The notes under the pieces: model-generated | What the model saw: only the letters and a program-made list of their open reading frames with translations | Databases searched by the model: none | Told to the model about the DNA's origin: nothing | Made by a program: the position numbers and the translations under genes | Part shown: positions 37,001 to 46,702 of the stretch, in pieces | Numbering within the stretch: position 1 is the first letter of the stretch | Layout of the letters: every line of letters begins with the position of its first letter | DNA from: Nymphaea colorata | Taxonomy: Eukaryota > Streptophyta > Magnoliopsida > Nymphaeales > Nymphaeaceae | Length of the DNA: 64,000 bases | Direction of reading: 5' to 3' | Assembly: GCF_008831285.2 (NCBI RefSeq) | Contig: NC_045144.1 | Location: forward strand, 19,669,716-19,733,715

Positions 37001-39221
37001 GAGTGATCAACTGTCTATGTTCTGTTAGCCCTCTTTGTTGAAATTTCCTCTAATATTTTTTTTTCTCCATGAAATATGTTTCACATTAGAATGTGCTGCT
37101 GCTGATGGCAACTAAATGTGATCCTGCACTAACATTAGTGGACTATATCAGTTCATGCACGCCTATCATTGTGCAGACCATATCTGAATCTATCAGTCGA
37201 AATCAAATTCAAAAACCAAATATATCATGTTAATAAATTGAAAAGAAACACTTTAGTATTTCAACTGAAAAATCAGATATTCTACTTCTAACTTCTTGTA
37301 GATGCCCTAGGCACATATGTGGAAATCAACTAGCTATGTTCTGTTAAACCTCTCTGTAACTCTGTTGAATATTTCTCAGATTTTTTTCTATTTTTTCTGT
37401 CAAAGATGTTTACCGTTAGAAATACATGTTCCCCTCATGACAAATCAATGTGATCCTGCCCTAACAAGAGTGGACTTCATACCAGTTCATGCACCCCTTT
37501 CCTTGCACAGGTTGATATTCTGACAACCTACATATGGAAAACCTCATTCTAAATGTTGTGGCCATTGTTGCTTTGATAAACTGACATAAACTGACAAGTG
37601 TATTGGATCTAGTTCCGCTTTGCTTGTGAAGCATGGGCTTCTGATGTTGGAATATTGGCCTAGATGTTCCTCTGTGTTTGTGAATTGTAATCAATTTAGT
37701 TGCTCATTATTATTCATTGGGATATATTCCATCCTCAATTAGGAATGTGGGGTTTTTTTTTCTGCTTTCCTTGTTTCCAGCAAGGAAAGTATACGCACCA
37801 AACTTCAAGGTGCACAGTTGTAAGAACATGCTGGATTTTATACTTTCTATTCACTTAAACTGCTATGTTTCTTAAATATACCTGGACTATCGCCTGGGTA
37901 ACTTGAAGCTTAGGCTTTATGATCCTTTCTAAAAGAACAGATCAAGTACTATATCTTCTGAGTCTTTGGAAAAAAAATAAAAATAAAAAAAAGCATAATT
38001 GTTAAGTTGTAAGAAAAAGTAGGATTGTCAAATCTGCAAAACCTAAATGAGAAAGAAAGAAACGTGAGATCATGCTGTCTACCTATTTGCATGAGAGAGG
38101 AGGAAGAAGAGAAAAAAGTGGATTTGTGGGCTTGCGGTGCAGCAGGTATATAATCAGAACTTGTTTTTCTCCATTTCTTCTCTATTTTTCTTCTGCTGCC
38201 ATGATGTTTTTTCTTTTTTCCTTTCTAATTTTTGAATGACCTTTCATCTTCTCCTTCTCCTCCTCCTCCTTTTCCTCCTGCCATCTTCCTTTTTCTTGGT
38301 CTTTTGAGGTCATTGTTCACCATCCCAATTTTTCTTTTGGCTTCTTCTTCCTCCTCCTTCTATCATCGTCCTTTTTTCTTTAAAGTGACCATTCATCTTC
38401 CGGTTGTTCTTTTTCTTCCGCTTTTTTTTTCTGAAGTAACTCTTCCAACTTCTTCCCCTATTAATCTTTAGCATTGCCTTTTATTAGTTTCTTTCTATTG
38501 TAGCGCTTAAAGTGCCTACCCCCACTTAGGTTTGCCTAGGCTCTAGGATCTGTTCAATGCTTAGGGGATGCTAATGCTTTTAAACATAGCTCAACTCTTT
38601 TAACAACGTAGCTTAACAGAAACCTCAATCCTGAATACCACTTAAGGCAGCATCTAAAGCAAAAGAAGAAATGCACAGTGACTGGTTATTCTCCTTTTAT
38701 GTTGCCTTTGTCAAAGATAGTCTTGATTCTTGAATCTTCTCATGGATCTGGATTGCCTTCAAGTCTTTGATGCAAACAGTTTATAGTTGTCTTACAAATT
38801 TCTCTTCCTTTTGGCTGGAAGGATTAGATACCTCAAGCTTGGATGCTGACGTGTTGCTTTCTAGGAGTTTTATTTTTTACTCCTTTTCTTACTTTTCTTA
38901 CCATATACCTTTCTTGGCCTTTTGGCTAAGATCAAGTGTAGTGTGTGTACTTTGCCTATTGTGGATTCTTTTCATTTAAGCTGATACAACTGGCTTTGTG
39001 CCTTATATATACCATGATCACTTCAGTCTAGTTTGTACTTTTGTTTTCCTGATATACCACTGGTTGTGTATGATGTTGCAGGAGTACCACGGATCTTCAC
39101 AGATGAAGAAAATGCAGACGTTTCTGCTCTTGCTCAACAATTTCCTAGTGCAGATGAGTTCTATTTCAAGAATTATATCCAAACATCAAGGATCAACATC
39201 AATGTTAGACAAGTTTTCTGA
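31056..39221 (+). CDS. ALKBH1: AlkB homolog 1, 2OG-Fe(II) dioxygenase, 367 aa, 7 exons
   Basis: Exons: 31056-31165, 31248-31414, 32730-33091, 35526-35661, 35813-35879, 35964-36085, 39082-39221. Phases close exactly to 367 codons. AlkB-type enzymes use Fe(II), oxygen and 2-oxoglutarate to remove methyl groups from nucleic acids; ALKBH1 members are linked to DNA 6mA and tRNA modifications, so the substrate here is inferred. Seen: [20 protein letters not shown] and [18 protein letters not shown] (plant ALKBH1 hallmarks), the iron-binding HVD (H265, D267) and FHG (H321), and 2-oxoglutarate-binding arginines in [10 protein letters not shown] (R358, R364), all intact. Intron 1 starts GC rather than GT. 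No GT donor keeps the conserved YKLY segment; a GT at 31129 would keep the frame but delete 12 residues. Introns 2, 3 and 6 are large and carry insertions listed separately. Confidence 0.95.
33466..33722 (+). other. Plastid ycf2 insertion (NUPT) in ALKBH1 intron 3
   Basis: About 255 bp translate to a near-perfect piece of plastid Ycf2: [57 protein letters not shown]. It is co-linear and open over its length, in the same orientation as the host gene. Departures from usual Ycf2 are few (for example FWSP where GSSN or similar is common), so the transfer looks recent. The whole block is intronic and should be spliced out. Confidence 0.93.
34009..34895. mobile_element. AT-rich TIR element, about 887 bp, in ALKBH1 intron 3
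   Basis: Left end TACCATAGTTACAAA and right end TTTGTAACTATGGTA are 15-bp perfect inverted repeats. Both sides are flanked by ATA (34006-34008 and 34896-34898), a possible 3-bp target duplication. The interior is extremely A/T-rich with long homopolymers and repeated TTTTTTGCATTTTT-type words and has no transposase. The superfamily is uncertain: 3-bp flanks fit PIF/Harbinger-type MITEs, but the TIR is not one I recognise. Confidence 0.7.
36458..36604. repeat. GGT-rich minisatellite, two 72-bp units
   Basis: Units start at 36458 and 36530 and are nearly identical, each beginning TGAAGAATGTGGTGGTGGTG and containing GTTGGCGATTGTGATAATGA. A third unit starts at about 36602 and breaks off. It lies in ALKBH1 intron 6. 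Confidence 0.9.
36995..37520. repeat. Segmental direct duplication, about 200 bp units, in ALKBH1 intron 6
   Basis: The blocks at about 36995-37190 and 37310-37520 share, in order, TATGTTCTGTTA, CTCTNTGT, TGTGATCCTGC, CTAACA, AGTGGACT and CAGTTCATGCAC. They are clearly diverged, so the duplication is old. Confidence 0.75.
38905..38942 (+). pseudogene. Truncated U2 snRNA copy (5' 38 nt)
   Basis: ATACCTTTCTTGGCCTTTTG and the following GCTAAGATCAAGTGTAGT match the first 38 nt of plant U2 snRNA with one change (C to T at position 11). The match stops where U2 continues ATCTGTTCTTATCAG. No upstream sequence element or TATA box is present. The piece is in the sense orientation of ALKBH1 intron 6, so it is a non-functional fragment. 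Confidence 0.88.
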
Positions 39222-39666
39222 TTCTACCGTCACGAGAATACAAGATCTTGGACCTCTGAAATCTATGATCTCAAAACCAACTAATCCTTTCTGCTTGGTC
39301 ATCAAAGTTATTGTTTCATCGTCAGCGCTTTTCAGGAGAAGCTGCTTTATTCATTGTTTCTGATTGCTTGGGTACAGTTCTTGAACAATGAACAGAAAGA
39401 CTTAAAAAGGCTCATGTCTTCCGTTGCCATCATCAGTGCCTTGATTCAGGAAGGAAGACCTGTCCATGGATCATAGCAGAATTTTCAGAACCTCTAGACA
39501 ACATGATGTGACATTGAAACAGATAAAGAAAAATAAGACCGTAATGTCCAGTTGCACACTGTTTAAAATTTAAAGTACATATGATGATTACAGGAATTCC
39601 TAGCAAGCCCTTGATTTATGCTCTTTCCTTGAACATCTTGAGATTTTATCATATGATCTCTGAAGA
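39222..39666. other. Convergent 3' region of ALKBH1 and the IDD-like exon
   Basis: Probably the 3' UTR of ALKBH1 on the plus strand and of the IDD-like transcript on the minus strand. No further gene is seen. Confidence 0.5.
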
Positions 39667-40212
39667 CTATACTCGAAACTGTTGCTGACATGCATGGCAA
39701 GTCATCTCCATTCCATTGGAATCAACATGTCGAGTAGCCTTATCCTTCATCCCCCGTGCTCTCTCCATGTCCTCTGCTGCTTTCTCCCACATGTGCCTTG
39801 CACATGCAAATTCAGACTCTGCCAACTCCATTTCCTGTCTAGTCAACTCTCTTACCTTCTCTGCATATGCCTTCTCCACAGCAGCAAGCCGTAGCTGCTC
39901 CTCTGCTTGTCTTTTCATCGCTTCTGCACAACATATTTCACTCCTAGCTTCATCATATCCTTTCATATTGTTCTCAAATCCATGTTCGCTGCCTCGACGG
40001 AGAAATGCTTGGTGTCTAGTTGGTCTAGCTGAAGGGCTGTAGCTGTTGACAGGTTGGGGAGAGATTGAGAGTTGCAGATCAGTTGATGGAAGGTTGCTGC
40101 ATCCTGGAGTGCTGCCAGAGAAAGAAATGCAATATACTGATGGCGGTGGGAACTCAGGTGTCTTACCTGTCGATCTTTTATCTGGCAGGAGTTGTAATTC
40201 TCTCTGATCCAT
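39667..40212 (-). CDS. Orphan C-terminal domain of an IDD14/15/16 (SGR5-like) protein, 181 aa
   Basis: IDD14, IDD15/SGR5 and IDD16 are plant zinc-finger transcription factors with a characteristic C-terminal tail. Here the frame gives RELQLLPDK and LQLSISPQP, then a long charged helix (roughly residues 85-165: MKRQAEEQLRLAAVEKAYAE, ELTRQEMELAESEFACARH, KAAEDMERARGMKDKATRHV), and ends MTCHACQQQFRV, close to the family ending ITCHACKQQF. No zinc-finger exon exists upstream on the minus strand up to 46 kb. Two readings are possible: an exon preceded by a TTTGTTCCAG acceptor just before 40226, or a short stand-alone ORF from the Met at 40212. A TAA in frame at 40246-40248 rules out simple extension. 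It could be a pseudogene fragment, or a natural DNA-binding-less form like the IDD14-beta splice product. The frame itself is undamaged. Confidence 0.75.
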   Translation of the reverse strand: MDQRELQLLPDKRSTGKTPEFPPPSVYCISFSGSTPGCSNLPSTDLQLSISPQPVNSYSPSARPTRHQAFLRRGSEHGFENNMKGYDEARSEICCAEAMKRQAEEQLRLAAVEKAYAEKVRELTRQEMELAESEFACARHMWEKAAEDMERARGMKDKATRHVDSNGMEMTCHACQQQFRV

Positions 40213-40248
40213 GTGCAAGAGCTGGAACAAAGTGCGAAGGGGCTGTTA

Positions 40249-42646
40249 GTGTGCATGAATAGCCGATGGACTGTGTGCCTATTTGTATTGAGCATGCCGT
40301 GTTGGTGGTGAGGTAGGAAGAAAGAAGCGGTCACGTTGTTTGTTCTCTCTTTTCCAGGCTAGATGGGGTTTTGTTTGAATTGCTGCTTGCGTGGGAAGGG
40401 AAGTATGGATGTATAATCATTACACTTGCACGTGTAGGTTGGTTTGCTCCTTTTTTGCCTTTTGGGATGCTTGTGCGTAGGCCTTGAGTTGTCGGTCTTA
40501 GTACTAAAGCTGTACCTTTTGCAGCCAGGCTGAAGGGGCAGCTGGGTCTAAACACTGTTTAAACTTGTGCCACCAAAAGGCTTCTCCGGCATCCGTATAT
40601 GAGTTTCTCGATCTTGATCTTCTTGCTGGATTCACACCTCTAGACATTAAATCTATAAAGTTCTGAATGCAAATGGGTTTGGCCTGCAAAAAAGTTTGGG
40701 ATGAAAATGATGCTTCAGTTGGCCTTTTTGGTGTGAGACAAGACGTAGTGTAAACATCAATTTGATGAATGATGAAGGGACCTGCTGATTTATGAGCCTA
40801 TATCGTTAGCTTTGTCATCTAACTCTTGCTTGTCAAGTATTGATTTTTGCAGGCAATAATTAACTAAATCAACAAAGTAATGCATGGTGTTTCGTTGCTT
40901 GTTGGATGACGATCCAGAACTTCCCAAATATACCAAAATTTGCAATCTTCACTTCTGTGATCCTCTTAATCGGATGGTGTCCCCAGTTTGAACTTTCATC
41001 CTTTGTTTCTTGAATTAAGTTGTGATTGGTCTGATCATGTCTTGCCATGTCTACTGGCTTCTTTTTCAATTCCACTAGAGACCCAGTATGCAGCTCAACA
41101 CATCAGATATAATTGGGCCAGATTTTGCAGATTCCCCAATGTCAGCAGTGTACCAACTTTTCTTGCCCCTTTTTTCTTCTCCAGATAGACCAAGGGAATC
41201 AAAACTGAAGCCTGCCTTGTAGGATCAACATTCCATATGGATGTTAAAATACTATATGGTGTAATTGTGATCTAGAAAAAAATTCAGTTGCATGATTATT
41301 TCATGAATTTCTTAAAAAGTTGACATATACTTTTGGATGCTCATTCTTGTCTGCAATTGGCTGTAGTTATGCAGATATGCAAGGAAACCAAGTGTTGAAG
41401 TATCACATGAACAGGTGTGACACTAATAATGCAGATCACTGAACTCGGTTTTCTTTAAGCTGGTTTAAAGCTAGGCAGAGGCGTCTTATTGCACAACTCA
41501 TCTGTGCCTAAAGCTTCTGACATGTGGAACCCCACCTGATATCCCGTCCTACATCACATTCAAGGCCCTGTAACCTTGCCTATGCAACACTATGTCTACG
41601 TAGGTGGACCTTGAAACAGTACCCCAGGTGGGGCAGGTGGCAGCGAACCAACATTATTCATGGACTCCACATCCATCTTTCATTTGCATGTTTGGGCAAC
41701 TAGTTGCAGAACGGGTCAGTGCATTATGGGACCATGAGGGTGGTGGATCAAGACCAAGGAAAGTAAAAGCCGTGCTCTATTGAAATTTCATTGTGCACCA
41801 GCCATTAGCGAGAGAGAGAGAGAGAGAGAGGCACATGCCAAAGGTGCAAGTGGACTGGTTTGCTTGTGGGTGGGTGGTGGGAGGCCTTATAGTCAAGTCC
41901 TACATAAGCAGGGCGCATACATCTTCAATCTTATTTTTATTTGTTTCTGGAGAGCACTAGAGGGAGGCCCACTCTAGCAGAGCCAGAGAAGCGAGAGAGA
42001 CTGCTTTTCTCAAGGGAAAAGGTGGCGTGCTGGGCGTGGACATGTGCTCTGCCTGGTTCCCAGATGGGGTCAATCTTTTTTCAGGAAGAGGAAACACTTA
42101 AAAGGATGGGTCGCTTTTGGATGTACAATCATATCTTTATCATGGTCTCCCACTAGCAGCCACATATCCCATCTCTGTGCCCAACACCAAGCCACCAAAA
42201 GCCAGTGTTTGGCTAACACAATCAGACCCATCACCCCCTTCCTTCTTTCCCTAAGTTTGCAGCTACAACCCGATCAGTCAGTTGTTCCACACTAGGGCTG
42301 GCTAGATAGATGCTACATTGACCATGCATTGCTGAATTAGTGTCATTTTTTGTTGGTATTTCAGAGCAGCAGCTGGCTTGTCTTAGGAGGTTGCTCAAGG
42401 CCTAAATCTTTTCTGAAACCTTCAAGGTACAAGCATGAAAAATTCTGTCTTTGGGTAGCTGTGGATTCAGTGGACTTCTGCCCAGGTTATGTTGACAGAT
42501 AGACACCACAGATATTGAATTCTTGACCTTCTTTAACTTGAAAGCCTTATGCTTAACCTCCAAGACAGGTGAACAAAAGCGCTCATTGTAGAACCATTAC
42601 ATGCAGATTAGATTGCTTTCATCTATTTGAACCTCCCTAAGCCTTG

Positions 42647-42687
<41 letters not shown>

Positions 42688-45600
42688 AAGGAGTGATGTG
42701 GAGAGACCAGCAAGGTTTAACCTACCATGACAGATTGAATTTATGAAATTTAAAATGGTGCATCGCTTTCAAGCCTCCAGACAGGTGAATAAAGATGTCA
42801 TTCAGGTTAATAGATTTTACGTTCCAATGCGTGCAAATTTCTTTTCGAGGATGAAGTTTTAATAAGGAGAGTTTTACCTTCATAGAAGTTATCGTTTTTC
42901 AACCTTTAGTGTTGATGGTTCTTCTTTAACCATTCTCTTGCAACAGAAGGCCGGGTTAGGAAGTTTGTCACCTGAAGCTGTTGAGTTAAACTTGAATTAC
43001 TCCAACTAGCTTTCTGCCCTACAGGAAATCTCAAGAAACACTAGGACCCTAAATAAAAGTCTCTCGAAAACCAAATCCAATACGAAGATTCTTTGCGCTT
43101 CAGAAATGATTTCGATTGAGATGACACCAAACTCAAAGTTAGCACTTGGGCACATACATTTAATTCTGACCATGTAAATGTATAGACATCTCTTTTATAT
43201 TGTATGTTAACATATTTTCTCTATAAAATAGAAAAAAAATGATTATCTAGTCAGGATGCACTAGTAAGACATATCAGCCGTCGGATGCATCCTTTTGTGC
43301 ATTGACAGCCACTGGATCCAACAGATTCTTCTTCTTCTTTCATGCAAGTGGGCAGAACAGTATGTGGCCCAGAATCACTAGTTCAACATCCTGAACTGTT
43401 TCTTCAGTCCTATGCCAATCATCTGGCATCATTTCAAAATTTTCAATCTGAAATTGAAGAATCTTGGAACTAAAGTTATGTATCCTCTATGTATGTTTCA
43501 TTCTGCATGTGAAAGTGGCCATGGATGCTCACGGTAGAGGCATAGAACGCTGCATTTGCATAGTTGTATTTGCATGCATAGCTGCTGCATATATGGTTGA
43601 TGGTGTTTTTCCAAATAGCGAATTCAGGATCACAATTTCCAGAGCAGCAAAACATGGCTGTTTTGGTGGAATATCTGTTATTTCGGAAAAGGAGCATGAA
43701 GAAGACTTTTCTTTGATCTGCATGACCAAAGTATAGCTAAAACTTTACTCTGTAATCTTACTGTTGTCTTTCTCCCATTTGTACGATGATATATTAAGGT
43801 AGTACATGCTCTTTTGTCAATTTAAGCATCAACCATTCAATCTGATTCTGATCATTTGAAAGCCTACAATCTGAATATATACATACATATATATTATGAA
43901 ACATGATGTGTGGAAAAGATAGCTTTTTCATCTAATGGTTTAAATTCACATAAACCGAAGCGGCAGGTGGAGCAAGTCAGTTAATTTTTCTTCTTCCAAC
44001 ATATGGAAATCAAGGCAGCACCATTGTGGGAGAAACATGAATGAGTCCGTGGCCATCTTCCGCCCACAAACGTGGAAAGGAATCACAAAATTGTGGAACC
44101 TAGTTCACATCTGTGGAAGATAAGCAAAAATATTTGTAAATTTTTTTACCATGGGCAATTCATTTCTGAAACAAGAAACATGTACAGAATGATAGGCTCA
44201 GTGGCCGACAGGTCAGATCTGATAGTGTCGACTCTATCTTTGGTCTGGGTCAGATGGGACATGGCTTGGGCAGGATCAGATTCCAATAGCGAAATTCAAA
44301 GTCAATAAGATCTATATGTTTTCAATTGCATAATGAGTCTGATAAGGCTTGCACACAGCCAGAAAGCTGTGCCGGAATCTGGTGACTCGTTTGGCCTGAA
44401 AGAATACTGAGCGCCGGTTGACATCTGCAAAAATTAAACTAGCTAGGGATCGTAAATTTTTAGTTTTCTTTGATAAGCAAGCTGGGCAGCCAGACCATTG
44501 CCAGTTTGTGCTAAGAGGCAGACCACAGGTATTGAGTTCTTGACCGAAACTTAGTCTCTCTCCCTTAAAGAAGAAAGCGGGTCTTGTATGCTTCTTCCCA
44601 GACGGCATAAACTTGGGGAAACTTGTCTCTCTTTCTTAATGAAAAACCTGCTTCTGTGAAGCGATTGGCTTGTTCTCAGCACTTCCTCATTTGAACAGGC
44701 CTGGAAATTATTTTGTTTTGTTAATACACATTATCTTTTGCTATATTAAGTGTATGTAATTGCATGACTCTCTGCTGATATCTTGTTTTAATCTTGTCTA
44801 TATATAATTATCCCATAATTTCTCCTATATATACGCTTCTTCTGCTGTTAAAACGATTTTCGCTACGTAATGCGATCATAATATTTTTCAACCCTCAGCT
44901 TCTCTCATCACTTTTTTATTTCATTTCTTTTCTGTCATTTCTTCCCTTTTGAATAAGCAGAGCCGTTCAAGGACCACATCTTTTGATCAGAGGTTGATAT
45001 TAGGCGAAGTTAATTACCTAGACCTACACCAGTGAACAAAGCCAAAATAAGCCAGTTGGATTAGGCTGCATATCTGAGAACAAATCACGTCCCAAATTGA
45101 ACATATTGTTCATGTTGGATTTCATTAACAAACCTGAATGACATTTAGTAATTAATTGGCATTTTTGTTTCGATCCATTGACAGCCCTCTGTACTGATAC
45201 CAGTCATACAACATGGGCATTGGCCTTCTTCAAGCTAGAGCCCAGTAATCACCTACAAATGAAAAGAACAAAGCAAGGGGAACTAAAAACATTGGTAGAA
45301 GTGCTGATTTCTGGAAACATTACATTAGCATAAGCAATGGAATTTTGAGGACTGGTTAGAACTTAGAAGCAAGAACCAAATTGGAAATGCAATGACACAT
45401 TGTAGAAATTAAGGAAATGCTGTTGTTCTCGCTTCTATATATATGATCATCCACACTCTTCTCTTGGTAAGAAACCACTTTTGCCTTCTGGGGTGCGAGG
45501 GATTAGATTTCATGCGTTCCATGCAAAGCACAAAACACAGGTGAATTCATCATGGTCAATTAGATTTTTCCTTCACGCCATCGGAAAAATAGCAACTCCC

Positions 45601-46025
45601 CCAACAGTATGTCAGCTCTTTTTGTCTAAGAATTTACTACCTTATTATGAAAATTCATTCATGTGAATCAGACTTCAATAATTCTTGGTCCGTTTCTTTA
45701 TTCGTTGCGTATAAATTTGAATGAAGCAATAGGCAAGTATGACTGAAATTTAAAAACTAAAAAGATCAAGCAACAGAAAGAGAGAAAATAGGAGAAGATA
45801 CATCGTTGTTGTGTTAAGGCAAGAATCTTTGCTTTCCCAGCACACAACGATCCTGGAAATATCACACATGATTCCAAACCAGAGGGCCAGTCAATATTGG
45901 AGGATTCTTCTCTCTCACTCTCTCTGTAGCGTGTGCAATTTGACTACCAACCACGTCGGCACGACCGTCATCCTCCGACCATCTCTCTCTCTCTCTCTCT
46001 CTCTCTCACTCGCTTTGATATCAAG
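40249..46025. other. Intergenic, 5.8 kb, no gene recognised
   Basis: Searched on both strands for zinc fingers belonging to the IDD-like exon and found none. It holds microsatellites (GA at 41811-41830, TA at 42648-42680, CT at 45983-46007) and scattered small frames without domains. Short shared words (GACCACA-GTATTGA-TTCTTGACC) at about 42500 and 44520 suggest a diverged dispersed repeat. Confidence 0.5.
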
Positions 46026-46121
46026 ATGAGCCTCCGCCTTCCTCTCCTAGCACCACCAAGAGTCTCTAGCTATCTCTTCTCTCTCTTGGTGAGGCGACGC
46101 CGGAGAGAAGAATGGGTCTGA
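46026..46121 (+). CDS. Upstream ORF overlapping the next start codon, 31 aa
   Basis: ATG at 46026 opens a 31-codon frame (MSLRLPLLAPPRVSSYLFSL, then an Arg-rich tail) that ends with TGA at 46119-46121, ten bases past the A of the ATG at 46112. The stop overlaps the start of the zinc-finger gene in a different frame. If both are in the same transcript, ribosomes using the first ATG would bypass the main one, giving low or regulated translation. If transcription starts after 46026, it is irrelevant. It could also encode a short basic targeting-like peptide, but I have no family support. Confidence 0.35.
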   Translation: MSLRLPLLAPPRVSSYLFSLLVRRRRREEWV

Positions 46122-46411
46122 TGGTGCTGACCCAATTGGCGACGGGGCTGGGGGTGCTGGCCGGAGCGATGCTGGTGAAGTCGGCTATGGAGCAGGAGCC
46201 CATGGCGGGAGGGGAGCGAAGGCCCCGCTGCCCCAGCTGCAACGGCACCGGCCGCATGAGCTGCCTCTGCTCCCGCTGGTCCGACGACGACGTCGGTTGC
46301 AGGACGTGCGCCGGCTCGGCGCGGATGCCGTGCAGCAGCTGCGGCGGCACCGGCACCGGCCGCCCCATCCCCGTCACTCTCTCCGTTAGAAGCAGCAGTC
46401 GGTCCCCTTAA
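46112..46411 (+). CDS. Small DnaJ-type zinc-finger protein, 99 aa
   Basis: A single exon with an N-terminal hydrophobic span at residues 5-22 (LTQLATGLGVLAGAMLV), then a cysteine-rich domain with eight cysteines at 40, 43, 51, 53, 63, 66, 74 and 77: CPSCNGTGRMSCLC, GCRTCAGSARMPC and SSCGGTGTGRP. The CxxCxGxG repeats are those of the DnaJ/BSD2/LQY1 zinc-binding domain, which holds two zinc ions. No J domain is present. Plant proteins of this build act in chloroplasts as assembly or thiol-handling helpers, but this one lacks an obvious long transit peptide, so location is open. The GC-rich coding part sits in AT-rich flanks. The start is the first Met of the frame; an overlapping uORF precedes it. 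Confidence 0.88.
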   Translation: MGLMVLTQLATGLGVLAGAMLVKSAMEQEPMAGGERRPRCPSCNGTGRMSCLCSRWSDDDVGCRTCAGSARMPCSSCGGTGTGRPIPVTLSVRSSSRSP

Positions 46412-46531
46412 CGAACGCTCTCCTACTCTCAGCAACCCTTTTCCTTTCTAAGGGAGGAAAGCACAATTGCCTGCCAACGAAGTTGGTGCCAGTTTTAGGA
46501 TCTGAATTCTGAAAGAAGAAGAATAAGAATT

Positions 46532-46702
46532 AAGAAGTAGTTGTATATTGAAAAGAAAAGATTGAATGGTACAATTTAGTTGATGCCTTTTTCTTTTGCT
46601 TTTTGCAAAGAAGAAGAACAAGAAGTAGTTGTATATTGAAAAGGAAAAGATTGAATGATACAATTTAGTTGATGCATTTTTTGCTTTTTGCATTTGTTTG
46701 AG
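46532..46702. repeat. Tandem duplication, period 88 bp, 3' of the zinc-finger gene
   Basis: Units at about 46532 and 46620 share AAGAAGTAGTTGTATATTGA, AAAAGATTGAATG and TACAATTTAGTTGATGC-TTTTT with few changes. It starts about 120 bp past the stop codon, probably within the 3' UTR. Confidence 0.88.

Noticed and set aside
38905-39000. Functional U2 snRNA gene
   Set aside because: Only the first 38 nt match, with no upstream promoter elements.
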